In this document: positions 16,655 through 25,637 of the stretch, piece by piece | Position numbering within the stretch: the stretch's first letter is position 1 | Layout of the letters: every line of letters begins with the position of its first letter | NCBI RefSeq assembly: GCF_020905375.1 | Contig: NZ_JAJJBU010000023.1 | Location: forward strand, 104,800 to 168,799 | Source of the DNA: Arthrobacter cryoconiti | Lineage (GTDB): Bacteria > Actinomycetota > Actinomycetes > Actinomycetales > Micrococcaceae | DNA length: 64,000 bases | Direction of reading: 5' to 3' | The notes under the pieces: model-generated | Databases searched by the model: none | Seen by the model: the letters and a program-made list of their open reading frames with translations, nothing else | What the model was told of the DNA's origin: nothing | Position numbers and translations under genes: made by a program

Positions 16655-19600
16655 CTAGGACTCAATGACCACTAGTAAATCGCCACCTTGAACTTGGGCA
16701 ATGCCATTAACGGCAAGCCGGGAAACAGTGCCGCCCACCGGAACTGTGATAGACGCCTCCATCTTCATGGCCTCGATCGTGGCCACCGTAGCTCCTGCCT
16801 CAACCACGTCTCCCACGGCGACCTTGACGCTGACAGCCCCCGCAAACGGAGCAGCAACATGGCCTGGCCTATTTTCGTCAGCCTTTTCCGCAGCCTTGAC
16901 AGTACTTTCAATACTGCGGTCCCGGACAGTCACAGGGCGACTTTGACCATTGAGCTTGCACAAGACTGTCCGCATGCCCTTCTCATCAGGCTCCGAGACG
17001 GCTTCAAGTGCCGCGATCAAGCGCACACCCTTGCCCAATGAGATGTAATGCTCGGTACCTTGCTGCAGGCCGTAGAGGTAGTCGCGGGTATCCAATACGG
17101 AAACGTCCCCGTAGCTGTCACGGATCTTGCCGAATTCCGCGGTGGGACCGGCAAAGAGTAGACGGTTCAGCGCCGCCCGGCGGGTTTCGCTATCTGAGGC
17201 AAGTTCTGCACTGTCTTCGCGGCTGAGCGTACCGACGCGGTCGACGACGGTGCGTCCCTGAAGCGCTTTGGTGCGGAAGGGTTCAGGCCAGCCTCCCGGA
17301 GGCGTGCCAAGTTCTCCGCCCAAGAAACCCACCACGGAATCCGGAATGTCATAGTTTTGCGGATTTTCTTCAAAATCGGCAGGATCTGCTTTTATCCCCA
17401 CTAAGTGCAAGGCAAGATCACCCACCACCTTCGATGACGGGGTGACCTTGACCAAGTGGCCCAGGATCTTATCCGCAGCGATGTACATGTCTTCAATTTC
17501 CTCGAAGCGTTCACCCAAGCCCAGAGCCATGGCCTGCTGGCGCAGATTGGAAAGCTGACCACCGGGGATTTCGTGCTGGTAGACGCGTCCTGTGGGACCG
17601 GCCAGACCGGATTCAAACGGAGCGTAGACGCGGCGTACTGCTTCCCAATAAGGCTCCAAAGAGCTGATGGCAGCCAAGTCGATTCCGGTGTCACGTTCTG
17701 TGTGCGCCAACGCAGCCACGAGTGCGGAGGCAGAGGGCTGGCTCGTGGTCCCGGCTAGCGATGCCGAAGCAACGTCCACAGCGTCGACTCCGGCGTCTAT
17801 AGCGGCCATGAGCGTGGCCAACTGTCCACCTGCGGTGTCATGTGTGTGCAGGTGAACCGGTAGATCGAATCGCTCGCGCAGTGCGCGAACCAGCTTTGCT
17901 GCCGCGGCCGGTCGGAGCACGCCAGCCATGTCCTTGATGGCCAGGATGTGCGCTCCGGCATCAACTATCCGCTGGGCTAGTTCTAAGTAGTAGTCCAAGG
18001 TGTAAATGTTTTCCGCAGGATCCAAAAGGTCCCCTGTGTAGCACAAGGCCACCTCCGCTACGGCAGTTCCGGTTGCGCGCACTGCCTTAATGGCGGGCTC
18101 CATCTGGCTGACGTCATTGAGAGCATCAAAGATTCGGAAAATATCAATTCCGCTAGAGGCCGCCTCTTGAACGAAGGCATCGGTGACTTCGCTGGGGTAG
18201 GGCGTGTAGCCCACCGTATTACGTCCACGCAGGAGCATCTGCAGGCAGATGTTTGGCAAAGCCTCGCGCAAGGACGCCAAACGCTGCCAAGGGTCCTCGC
18301 CCAGAAAACGCAGTGAGACGTCGTAGGTGGCACCTCCCCATGCTTCAACGGAGAGCAGCTGAGGGGTCAGGACCGAAACAGCTGGTCCGGCAGCCACTAA
18401 GTCTCGTGTACGCACGCGGGTGGCCAGCAGAGACTGGTGGGCGTCGCGGAACGTGGTGTCCGTGACCGCCACAGCCGTTTGTGCCCGCAGCGCGGCAGCA
18501 AAGCCTTCCGGACCAAGTTCCGCTAGCTGGGCCCGGGAACCTGCGGGGGCATTCTCCAGATCCACGTCAGGCAATTTTTTCCCAGGATCCGCGTGGACCT
18601 TCAAATCACCATTTGGCTTGTTGACGGTCACATCCGCCAACCATGTCAGCAGCTTGGTTCCGCGGTCAGAGGACACCCTGGAATTGAGCAGCTCGGGCCG
18701 TTCGTCGATGAAAGAGGTTGCTACATCCCCCGCGTTGAATGCTGGGTCTTCTAACACGGCTTGCAGGAACGAGATGTTAGTGGAGACACCACGAATGCGG
18801 AATTCGGCTAGCGCCCGGCGGGCACGGGCCAGGGCTGCCGGGTAATCGCGGCCTCGGCAAGTAAGTTTGACCAGCATGGAATCAAAGTGGGGGCTAATTT
18901 CAGCGCCAGCGTAGATGGTCCCGCCATCAAGCCTGATGCCGGCGCCGCCGGCGGAACGGTACGTGGTGATCGTGCCGACGTCGGGTCGGAAGCCATTGGA
19001 CGGGTCCTCGGTGGTGATGCGGCATTGAAGTGCAGCACCCTTTACATGCACCGAATCCTGGCTCAAACCGAGGTCAGCTAGAGTTTCCCCGGCAGCGATG
19101 CGTAGCTGGGCCTGAACAAGGTCCACATCCGTGATTTCCTCCGTCACGGTGTGCTCCACCTGAATCCGAGGATTCATTTCAATAAACACGTGCTGGCCAG
19201 CGCGCTCCCCAACCGTGTCCACAAGGAACTCAACCGTTCCTGCGTTGACGTAGCCCAAGGCCTTCGCGAATTTAACCGCATCAGCGTGTAGGGCCTTACG
19301 AATGTTCTCATCCAAGTTTGGCGCCGGAGCAATTTCAATTACTTTTTGGTGGCGACGCTGCAAAGAGCAATCACGCTCAAAGAGGTGAATCACATTGCCT
19401 TCGCTATCGGCAAGGATCTGAACCTCGATGTGGCGTGGACGCAATACGGCCTGCTCTAGAAACATTGTTGGATCGCCGAAGGCGGCGTCCGCTTCGCGCA
19501 TCGCTGACTTCAGTGCTTCCTCAAGATCCTCGCGTTTGTCGACACGACGCATACCCCGACCGCCGCCGCCGGCAACGGCTTTAGCGAAGATGGGGAACCC

Positions 19601-20053
19601 GATCTCCTCGGCAGCAGCCAGGAGTTCGGTGAGATCCGAGCTCGGCGCACTGGAGTTCAAGACAGGGATGCCAGCCTTTCGGGCGGCAGCCAATGCATGG
19701 ACCTTGTTCCCTGCCAGTTCTAAGACTTCCGCCGGAGGGCCCACGAACGTGATGCCGGCTTCGGCAGCCGCAGCAGCAAGCGTTGGGTTCTCCGAAAGGA
19801 ACCCGTACCCGGGATAAATGGCATCCGCGCCGGCTTCCTTGGCGACTCGGATCACCTCATCCACGTCAAGGTAGGCGCGGACTGGGTGGCCTTCCTCGCC
19901 AATCAGGTAGGCCTCGTCCGCTTTTTGGCGGTGAATGGAGGCGCGGTCCTCGTATGGGAATACCGCCACTGTCTTCGCGCCGAGCTCATAGCTCGCGCGG
20001 AACGCCCGAATGGCAATTTCGCCACGATTGGCAACCAGAATCTTGGAAAACAT
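16655..20053 (-). CDS. pyc: pyruvate carboxylase
   Basis: Single-chain biotin enzyme that makes oxaloacetate from pyruvate and bicarbonate (anaplerosis). Order of domains: biotin carboxylase (residues 1-450; NRGEIAIRAFRA, the glycine-rich ATP loop KAVAGGGGRGMR, and the EMNPRIQVEHTVTE block), carboxyltransferase (about 520-860; VTDTTFRDAHQSLLATR and the metal site HLHTHDTAGG), a linker, and a C-terminal biotinyl domain with the lysine in EAMKMEAS (Lys1097). Length 1132 is normal. The start is supported by AGGAG four bases from ATG. A long upstream spacer of almost 700 bp to the divergent ParA gene should hold its promoter. Confidence 0.97.
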   Translation of the reverse strand: MFSKILVANRGEIAIRAFRASYELGAKTVAVFPYEDRASIHRQKADEAYLIGEEGHPVRAYLDVDEVIRVAKEAGADAIYPGYGFLSENPTLAAAAAEAGITFVGPPAEVLELAGNKVHALAAARKAGIPVLNSSAPSSDLTELLAAAEEIGFPIFAKAVAGGGGRGMRRVDKREDLEEALKSAMREADAAFGDPTMFLEQAVLRPRHIEVQILADSEGNVIHLFERDCSLQRRHQKVIEIAPAPNLDENIRKALHADAVKFAKALGYVNAGTVEFLVDTVGERAGQHVFIEMNPRIQVEHTVTEEITDVDLVQAQLRIAAGETLADLGLSQDSVHVKGAALQCRITTEDPSNGFRPDVGTITTYRSAGGAGIRLDGGTIYAGAEISPHFDSMLVKLTCRGRDYPAALARARRALAEFRIRGVSTNISFLQAVLEDPAFNAGDVATSFIDERPELLNSRVSSDRGTKLLTWLADVTVNKPNGDLKVHADPGKKLPDVDLENAPAGSRAQLAELGPEGFAAALRAQTAVAVTDTTFRDAHQSLLATRVRTRDLVAAGPAVSVLTPQLLSVEAWGGATYDVSLRFLGEDPWQRLASLREALPNICLQMLLRGRNTVGYTPYPSEVTDAFVQEAASSGIDIFRIFDALNDVSQMEPAIKAVRATGTAVAEVALCYTGDLLDPAENIYTLDYYLELAQRIVDAGAHILAIKDMAGVLRPAAAAKLVRALRERFDLPVHLHTHDTAGGQLATLMAAIDAGVDAVDVASASLAGTTSQPSASALVAALAHTERDTGIDLAAISSLEPYWEAVRRVYAPFESGLAGPTGRVYQHEIPGGQLSNLRQQAMALGLGERFEEIEDMYIAADKILGHLVKVTPSSKVVGDLALHLVGIKADPADFEENPQNYDIPDSVVGFLGGELGTPPGGWPEPFRTKALQGRTVVDRVGTLSREDSAELASDSETRRAALNRLLFAGPTAEFGKIRDSYGDVSVLDTRDYLYGLQQGTEHYISLGKGVRLIAALEAVSEPDEKGMRTVLCKLNGQSRPVTVRDRSIESTVKAAEKADENRPGHVAAPFAGAVSVKVAVGDVVEAGATVATIEAMKMEASITVPVGGTVSRLAVNGIAQVQGGDLLVVIES

Positions 20054-20748
20054 GTCACTCCTGTGCGAACGCTGGTTTGGTGGTCCGCCGGTCGCTGTGG
20101 ACGCCGGCTGACGTGTTGAAAAGAAAAAACAGGATTATTGCTCTGTGACGATCCCGCTACCGTGCAATGACGGCACTGAATCTTCGATTTAGAAAAAGCT
20201 TAAGCGATGTCAGTTTCACCCCGCTACAGGCTGTGGGCCAAATGGTGTGGCACATCTCACTTGACTCCAGCGTAACAAAAGTAACGCAGTCACAGGTCCA
20301 CAGCGGTTGCGACCCTACCCCTCAGCGTTCTCTGCAAGCCCTGCGAAACCACACGACGGGAGCAGCGAAGTCGGAGTCGAGCAGTCGCTACCATCTAGCC
20401 AGTCCCAAGGCGGCCTTGTTGTCTTTAGTTCTTAGTCGCTGGCATCGTCAACCTGGCCAACACGGCTTATCCGGACACGGCGGCTTGCCGTACGCATCGG
20501 TGCAAAATCCGGGGTGCTCAACATATGATGAGAGTGGGGCTGTGCACCAACCCCAATGTGCCGATCACTAAAAGTGCCGCCATGTTGCTGGTTGTATGCT
20601 GGCTGTCGATTAAACAATGTGGGGTGTTTGTCAACGAGGTCTCCGCGTCGCGAACGTTCCGCAGCTATTGTATGTGTCACCGGCAACACACAGAGAACAG
20701 ACAAAACGCCCATATTTGGGTACGCAACGCAAAGGTAATGGTTCATCC
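20054..20748. other. long intergenic region between pyc and parA-like gene
   Basis: About 695 bp with no credible gene: frames open here have no family resemblance and no ribosome sites. It must contain the divergent promoters of pyc and the ParA-type gene. I see short A-rich stretches (for instance AAAAGAAAAAACAGG near the pyc end) but no confident -35/-10 pair, riboswitch or tRNA. The size is unusual in a region where most spacers are under 150 bp. Confidence 0.5.
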
Positions 20749-21585
20749 GTGCAAGTAGTGAGCATCAGCAGCCTCAAGGGCGGAGTTGGCAAGACCTCCG
20801 TCACGCTGGGCCTGGCATCAGCGGCGCTATCCGCTGGCATTCCCACCCTCGTAATCGACCTTGATCCCCACGCAGACGCCACCACCGGGCTCGCCGTTCG
20901 AGCAAGCGATGTACTGGATATTGGCCACCTGATCAAGGGTTCTCGCAAGGCCGAGCTAGCGGCAAATGTGGTGCCGTCCGGATGGCTTTCTGCCCACAAG
21001 CACGACGGCGGCCCCTTGCCCGTGCTGGACGTCGCCATGGGTTCGGCGTTCAGCGGCATTTACGACCGTCCAGACTTGGGCCGGCGTGACTTACGTAGGC
21101 TGGCCACGGTGCTTGCACGTGCTGATCGCGACGGCTCTGCGCCCTACCAGCTGGTACTCATCGACTGCCCACCATCGTTGAACGGTCTAACCCGAATGGC
21201 CTGGACGGCCAGTAGCCGGGTGCTCCTTGTGGCAGAGCCCGGGCTGTTCTCCGTTGCCGGAACCCAACGCACACTTCGTGCCATTGAGCTTTTCCGCACA
21301 GAGTTCGCCCCGGCCCTGACAGCGGCCGGGATTGTGGCAAACCGGGTGCGGAGCGGTTCCAATGAACACACGTACCGGCTCTCTGAGATGAAGACCCTTT
21401 TTGGTGACCTGCTGCTCTCCCCCACCATTCCAGAACAAGCCAACTGGCAGCAGATCCAGGGTGCCGCGCACCCCATTCACCAGTGGCCTGGGGAATCCGC
21501 AAAAAGTGCTTCGGCGCTCTTTGACAACCTTCTGGATTCTGTGCTGAATCAAAGCGCCACCAGAAGCCGTCTTTACCGCGGCTAA
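20749..21585 (+). CDS. ParA family ATPase
   Basis: 278-residue ParA/Soj-type ATPase with a standard SLKGGVGKTSVT deviant Walker A (residues 8-19), ATP-switch DLDPHADATTG, LVLIDCPPSLNGLT (Walker B region) and LLVAEPGLFSVAGTQRTLR. The GTG start (MQVVSISSLKGG) is the usual N-terminus for this group; frames further upstream stay open but have no ribosome site and look non-coding. The gene is alone (no ParB-like neighbour), reads toward the MerR cluster, and is closed by a 26-bp hairpin. It is a second, different ParA from the one beside scpA. Confidence 0.88.
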   Translation: MQVVSISSLKGGVGKTSVTLGLASAALSAGIPTLVIDLDPHADATTGLAVRASDVLDIGHLIKGSRKAELAANVVPSGWLSAHKHDGGPLPVLDVAMGSAFSGIYDRPDLGRRDLRRLATVLARADRDGSAPYQLVLIDCPPSLNGLTRMAWTASSRVLLVAEPGLFSVAGTQRTLRAIELFRTEFAPALTAAGIVANRVRSGSNEHTYRLSEMKTLFGDLLLSPTIPEQANWQQIQGAAHPIHQWPGESAKSASALFDNLLDSVLNQSATRSRLYRG

Positions 21586-21634
21586 GGTTGCCTGCCGTGA
21601 CGAAACGAATAGACGATTAAGCACAGTTAGATAG

Positions 21635-21693
21635 ACAAGGAGACCCGCAGTGACACCTAGAAACTACCTAGGTGTCACTGCGGGTCTCCTTGT
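21635..21693. terminator. 26-bp perfect-stem bidirectional terminator
   Basis: Two 26-base arms, perfectly complementary, with a 7-base loop, lie between the convergent ParA-type and MerR genes. On the plus strand the right arm runs into TTTACTG; on the minus strand the transcript end is preceded by TTAGCAGTAAAC. Much longer than a standard factor-independent terminator. Confidence 0.75.
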
Positions 21694-21723
21694 TTACTGC
21701 TAAGAAGTGTTTACTGCTAAGAA
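21692..21723. repeat. 15-bp direct duplication at the end of the MerR gene
   Basis: GTTTACTGCTAAGAA occurs twice with a 17-bp period. The second copy contains the stop codon of the MerR gene; the first abuts the 26-bp hairpin. Looks like a recent slippage duplication. Confidence 0.6.
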
Positions 21724-22391
21724 ATTTTACGTTCGGCCCGGCGCTTGCTCAACTCGTCATTGGGGAAACTGGTGGCTACCGCGTGTTCACTGGGCAATGC
21801 AGCCAGGCTACCTTCAACCTCACGCCATACACGCCCCACTGCGATGCCAAAGACGCCCTGCCCACCTTGGACCAAATCGATGACTTCATCAGCGGATGTG
21901 CACTCGTAGACGGAGGCGCCGTCGCTCATCAAAGTGATCTGAGCCAAGTCCTCTACCCCACGTTCACGCAGATGCTCAACCGCGCTCCTGATCTGCTGGA
22001 GCGAAACCCCTGTGTCCAAGAGACGTTTGACCACTTTCAAGACCAAGATGTCCCTGAAGCCGTACAAGCGTTGGGATCCGGATCCAGCGGCGCCCCGTAC
22101 CGCAGGCTCCACTAGCCCCGTGCGGGCCCAGTAGTCCAGCTGGCGGTAGGTGATGCCAGCAGCCTTGCAGGCTGTGGGACCACGGTAGCCAGCGTTCTCA
22201 TCAAGAACCGGCAAGTCCTCGGTGAACAAAAGTCCCTGGGCACCCGCCGATACACCGGCACCGGGGACTACGGCGGCGAACTGCTCGCCGGCGTCATTCT
22301 TGGGACTCACGTGGATCCTCCTATTCACAGTTTCCTTCATGGGAAATGCAAGCGCACGGACCTGACGGCGCCACCTCTCGGCTTGGGCCAT
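21717..22391 (-). CDS. MerR family regulator (Rv1830-like)
   Basis: 224-residue MerR-type regulator of the Rv1830 type. An N-terminal disordered segment precedes GYRGPTACKAAGITYRQLDYWARTGLVEP (winged helix-turn-helix), the tripartite RLYGFRDILVLKVVKRLLDTGVSLQQIR, and a C-terminal helical part ending in KRRAERKIS. The ATG is preceded by GGAGG nine bases upstream. In actinobacteria it sits with garA, ftsR and bfn, as here, and follows bfn by 180 bp in the same direction. Its ligand is unknown. The C-terminus reaches the edge of a 15-bp duplication without altering the frame. Confidence 0.9.
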   Translation of the reverse strand: MAQAERWRRQVRALAFPMKETVNRRIHVSPKNDAGEQFAAVVPGAGVSAGAQGLLFTEDLPVLDENAGYRGPTACKAAGITYRQLDYWARTGLVEPAVRGAAGSGSQRLYGFRDILVLKVVKRLLDTGVSLQQIRSAVEHLRERGVEDLAQITLMSDGASVYECTSADEVIDLVQGGQGVFGIAVGRVWREVEGSLAALPSEHAVATSFPNDELSKRRAERKIS

Positions 22392-22571
22392 TTACCCTAA
22401 CCTCCAGTGTGAGCCCAGCAGCAACGGCATGCAATGGGAAACTCGTTACTTCAGACGTTAGAGCGGTGGGAGAGCTAGGTCAAAGATGCTTGAATAACAA
22501 TTTGGTCGTGTCGAAACTTTCAGCCTCTAGTTTAAGGTTAAACGACGACTTTGACCGGTAAGTCTTAGCCT

Positions 22572-23081
22572 TTAGCTCTGAAAATCTTCAGGTTCAACCC
22601 CGTTGAGGAATTCGCGGAACTGGCGAACTTCGCGCTCCTTTGCTTCAGCGTCTTCATCCGGCGTTTCCACAGACGAATGTTCGTCGTGCTCACCTATGAT
22701 GACACCCGCTTCGGAGACCAACTCCTCCGAGGCCCAAATGCTGCAGTTAACCCGCTGGGCAACGGCAATGGCGTCGGAGGCACGCGAACCGATCGATGTG
22801 CCGTCGTCAAAGACCAGTTCCCCGTAAAATACGCCATCTTCTACCTTTGTCAGGTTCACCCGCGTCACCTGATGACCTAGGGCGATCACGACGCCACACA
22901 ATAGGTCATGAGTCAGCGGCCGCGGCGGCACCACTCCCTGTTCCGCCAGAGCAATTGCTGTCGCTTCAAACGCACCGATCCAAATAGGGATATGGCGCTC
23001 ACCCAGACACTCCTTCAGGAGTACAAGGGGCTGATTGGAAGGCATTTCAATGCGTACTCCCACAATCTCAACCTCGATCAT
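22572..23081 (-). CDS. bifunctional nuclease family protein (DUF151)
   Basis: 169 residues; nearly the whole length is the DUF151/BFN domain (MIEVEIVGVRIEMP, VLLKECLGERHIPIWIG, EATAIALAEQG, DGTSIGSRASDAIAVAQR), followed by an acidic tail EAKEREVRQFREFLNGVEPEDF. The ATG overlaps the TGA of ftsR (ATGA) and has GGAG five bases upstream, so translation is coupled; an upstream frame extension is not needed. In M. tuberculosis this is Rv1829, next to Rv1828 and GarA. Nuclease activity is reported for plant relatives, but for the bacterial proteins it is uncertain. Confidence 0.9.
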   Translation of the reverse strand: MIEVEIVGVRIEMPSNQPLVLLKECLGERHIPIWIGAFEATAIALAEQGVVPPRPLTHDLLCGVVIALGHQVTRVNLTKVEDGVFYGELVFDDGTSIGSRASDAIAVAQRVNCSIWASEELVSEAGVIIGEHDEHSSVETPDEDAEAKEREVRQFREFLNGVEPEDFQS

Positions 23082-23845
23082 TGCGACTCCATGGTGGCAA
23101 TCCGTTCCTGCATCAAAGCACCATGCAGTCCCAGGCAAAGTCCGGCGATTTCACGTGCTTCTTCAACGGCACGGGCGGCCGAGGCGCTCTCTCGCCGCGC
23201 CAGCAAAGGCGCCACGGCACGCTCCACCAGACCGAACTCACGATCCGCCGCAACTTGAAAAGGACGCAGGTGGCGAGGTTCCAGCCCATGCGCGGCAAGT
23301 TCAGTACACGCTTTGGCTATGCGGAGTGCGTGATCACCAAAAAGACCATCGTGAGCTTCCACAAGGCCATAACTGATCATTGCATCAAGGAGTTCCTCGC
23401 TCGCACCACTGTCGCGGCGAAGCTCCGCCGCACTCCGACGCCTAGAACGTCCTCGCATTTCCAACGCCATCTCGTCAGAGACCATGCGCGGGGCTATTGA
23501 AACTCCCGGCGGCAGGTTTTGCGGACTCTGACCTTGATCAATGGCCTCTAGATATTCCCGAATGACCTTCAGTGGCAAGTAGTGATCACGCTGAAGGGAC
23601 AGGACAAAGCGAAGACGCTCGACGTCGGCATCACGGAACTGTCGGTACCCAGCCGGTGTCCGTTGGGGCGTGATCAGGCCTTTTTCCTCGTAAAATCTGA
23701 TCTTTGACGCCGTCACGTTGGGATGCTCCGCACTCAACTGCGCCAAGACCTCGCCAATATTGAAAATATTGGCCGTTGCGGAGCGCCGGTTAGACGGTTC
23801 CAAGTCCTCTAACCGGCGTCCCATGCCATGGTTCGTGCTCACCAT
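23078..23845 (-). CDS. ftsR: FtsR-like MerR transcriptional regulator (Rv1828 type)
   Basis: 255-residue MerR-family protein of the Rv1828/FtsR group; in Corynebacterium glutamicum FtsR activates ftsZ. The winged HTH is at about residues 27-95 (FNIGEVLAQLSAEHPNV, SKIRFYEEKGLITPQRT, GYRQFRDADVERLRFVLSLQRDHYLPLKVIREYL). The C-terminal half is helical and Arg/Ala-rich (effector or dimerisation part). It begins 8 bp after garA and overlaps the bfn start by 4 bp. The conserved neighbourhood is the main reason for the symbol; whether it controls ftsZ in this organism is inference. Confidence 0.85.
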   Translation of the reverse strand: MVSTNHGMGRRLEDLEPSNRRSATANIFNIGEVLAQLSAEHPNVTASKIRFYEEKGLITPQRTPAGYRQFRDADVERLRFVLSLQRDHYLPLKVIREYLEAIDQGQSPQNLPPGVSIAPRMVSDEMALEMRGRSRRRSAAELRRDSGASEELLDAMISYGLVEAHDGLFGDHALRIAKACTELAAHGLEPRHLRPFQVAADREFGLVERAVAPLLARRESASAARAVEEAREIAGLCLGLHGALMQERIATMESQ

Positions 23846-23853
23846 GGACGCAC

Positions 23854-24336
23854 TCAGGAATTCGTTGCGGCGTCTGCGGAACTGAAGTAGTACGTCAGAC
23901 GGAACTTTCCGATCTGGACCTCATTGCCGGTACGAAGCAGTATTGAATCCACCCGGTCACCGTTGACGTACGTGCCGTTCAAGCTTTTGGAGTCGATGAT
24001 TTCAAACCCTTGGGCAACTTTGAGAAACTGCACATGCCGACGCGACACTGTTACATCGTCAAGGAAGATGTCAGCATCCGGGTGTCTGCCCACGGTGGTG
24101 ACATTGCTGTCCAAAAGGAAGCGGGCTCCAGCATTGGGGCCTGCGTGGGCGATGAGCAGAGCCGAACCCGCGGGCAGCGAATTCACGGCGTTCTGCTCGT
24201 CAGAGGCAAGTGCCGGCGCCGAGGTTGGCGCGGCATGGGTGGGAGGAAGCTGAATCGAGGTGGTGTCTGAGACCCCCGGCTGATCCTGGGAGTCCGCCCG
24301 ATCATTCACTCCGGCGTCGTTACCCATGTCAACCAT
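23854..24336 (-). CDS. garA: FHA-domain regulator GarA/OdhI
   Basis: Cytosolic phospho-switch protein that binds and inhibits 2-oxoglutarate dehydrogenase and glutamate dehydrogenase when unphosphorylated. An N-terminal phosphorylation motif SDTTSIQL (DTTS at residues 24-27, equivalent to the ETTS of GarA) is followed by an FHA domain from about 60 to 150: TVGRHPDADI (Arg84), DVTVSRRHVQF (Ser98, His101) and SLNGTYVNG (Asn120). Length 160 is typical. The ATG follows an AGGAGGAG ribosome site. The kinase could be the PASTA kinase in this window or a PknB elsewhere. It lies in a gcvH-garA-ftsR-bfn cluster. Confidence 0.95.
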   Translation of the reverse strand: MVDMGNDAGVNDRADSQDQPGVSDTTSIQLPPTHAAPTSAPALASDEQNAVNSLPAGSALLIAHAGPNAGARFLLDSNVTTVGRHPDADIFLDDVTVSRRHVQFLKVAQGFEIIDSKSLNGTYVNGDRVDSILLRTGNEVQIGKFRLTYYFSSADAATNS

Positions 24337-24425
24337 TGGTACTCCTCCTGTATGTGGAAAACGGAAATTTGATCTTAAGAACTACCACCCCGAAGGGCTT
24401 TGTTCGTTAAGGGATGTTACTGCTC

Positions 24426-24812
24426 TTAGCCTACCTTTTCCTGATAGTCTCCCGCACTCAGCAACGAGGAGTAGCTAGAGGCGTCGGCAAGGGTGATTTC
24501 CATAAGCCAACCAGTCCCGTAGGGGTCAGAGTTAACGGTTCCTGGATTGGTGTCGAGTGTCTCATTACGGGCACTGATGACACCGGTGAGAGGTGCATAG
24601 ATATCGCTGACACTCTTGGTCGATTCAACTTCGCCAACTACGGTGTCGGCGGTGACATCGCTGCCGGCTTCGGGAACCTGTACGTAAACCACATCACCCA
24701 ATGCATCCTGGGCAAAGTCCGTAATGCCCACGCGGACCACGCCGTCGGCATTCGGGGCCGTGACCCACTCGTGTTCGGCGGTGTAGGAAAGTTCGGCGGG
24801 AATATTGCTCAT
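24426..24812 (-). CDS. gcvH: glycine cleavage system H protein
   Basis: Lipoyl carrier protein of the glycine cleavage complex (methylamine shuttle between P and T proteins). From the chosen ATG (AAAGG 8 bases upstream) it has 128 residues, the family norm; a GTG three codons earlier exists. The lipoylated lysine lies in VESTKSVSDIYAP (Lys66), preceded by LGDVVYVQVPEAG, and the C-terminus GTGWLMEITLADAS is standard. The other gcv genes are not in this window; gcvH is separate and clustered with garA, as in mycobacteria (Rv1826-Rv1827). Confidence 0.97.
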   Translation of the reverse strand: MSNIPAELSYTAEHEWVTAPNADGVVRVGITDFAQDALGDVVYVQVPEAGSDVTADTVVGEVESTKSVSDIYAPLTGVISARNETLDTNPGTVNSDPYGTGWLMEITLADASSYSSLLSAGDYQEKVG

Positions 24813-25025
24813 GGGTCGCACCTTTCAGGTTTCAGCGCTGCGGACGGCATTGCTGCCATAGGGAGAAAAATACAATCACATGCCTGCACGCTTTGAACCT
24901 GCTGGCACTGTCCAGTCTTTAGTGTGCGGGCCTTCTTGACAAGTCGGCACTGGATTCACGGCGTTTTGGAGCTATTTGCGCGTTTTTGCTGCCAAAGCTG
25001 TGATCTGTGATGACATGATTCAACC

Positions 25026-25133
25026 ATGAGCAATACTCCATCCACCGGAACAGCGCCCTCTTCGGCACAACCAGACGCACCAGGACCCAACAGCGCCCTG
25101 CCGGTAGATCCACCACAGGCTCAGGAGTCCTAG
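25026..25133 (+). CDS. possible 35-residue leader peptide upstream of uspA
   Basis: An ATG-started 35-codon frame rich in Pro/Ser/Ala/Gln, without hydrophobic segment. Its TAG stop is directly followed by the ATG of the universal stress gene, and the uspA ribosome site GGAG lies inside its last codons, which would couple their translation. The ATG itself has no strong ribosome site. It may be real or chance; composition (PSSAQPDAPGPN) is like disordered linkers, not like a known leader peptide. Confidence 0.35.
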   Translation: MSNTPSTGTAPSSAQPDAPGPNSALPVDPPQAQES

Positions 25134-25637
25134 ATGGTTTCTTCTCCCCCAGTCGTTGCCGGCGTATACCTGGGACAGTCCAGCGCAGTCGTGCTAGAGG
25201 CCGCAAGCCTCGCATCGGATTTGGGCGCCGAGCTGGTCTGCGCGTATGTCAATCCCGGCCGGTACGTCGTCGAGGAAAAAGCCGACGGTGCCGTCGTCTC
25301 GGCACCGATCGACCCAGATTTCGACGACACCGACGATTCCATCTTCCCCAAGAAACTCGCGGAGGCTCTAGAACGCCAGCTGGCACGTTTTGACATCAAT
25401 TGGCGCACGCTGCTGCTTGCCGGTGATGTCGCAGAATCTCTGGAGCGCTGCGCCAAGACCATGGACGCTCGCTTCATTGTGGTCGGAACACACGGCGACG
25501 CACGCACACCCGTTCGTGAGTTGTTCAAGCATTCCGTGGCTACACGCCTGGTCCGTCGCCAACACAAGACAACGGTAGTGGTCCCCACACACCACATTGA
25601 CCGAGCCCGAGCACTCCCCCGCCCCGACCACCTGTGA
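25134..25637 (+). CDS. universal stress protein family
   Basis: 167-residue UspA-fold protein. The C-terminal signature reads VVGTHGDARTPVRELFKHSVATRLVRRQHKTTVVVP. In ATP-binding members this is G-x2-G-x9-G-(S/T); here the second loop has a His (KHS) where the third glycine is expected, so nucleotide binding may be weakened. An acidic insert PDFDDTDDSIFPKK sits in the middle. It begins immediately after a small frame and overlaps the first crcB gene by GTGA. The operon with two fluoride-channel genes is unusual and suggests a joint stress response. Confidence 0.88.
   Translation: MVSSPPVVAGVYLGQSSAVVLEAASLASDLGAELVCAYVNPGRYVVEEKADGAVVSAPIDPDFDDTDDSIFPKKLAEALERQLARFDINWRTLLLAGDVAESLERCAKTMDARFIVVGTHGDARTPVRELFKHSVATRLVRRQHKTTVVVPTHHIDRARALPRPDHL

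Noticed and set aside
20167..20571. 134-codon open frame between pyc and the ParA gene
   Set aside because: No ribosome site, no family resemblance, composition unlike coding sequence; likely a chance frame in a long spacer.
20650..20670. GAACGTTC palindrome resembling an SOS box
   Set aside because: Actinobacterial LexA sites need CGAAC-N4-GTTCG spacing; here the two halves touch.
24822..25133. Possible fluoride (crcB-motif) riboswitch ahead of uspA-crcB
   Set aside because: No GATGG...GTTC...CTGATGACTCCT-type core found on reading the upstream 200 bases.
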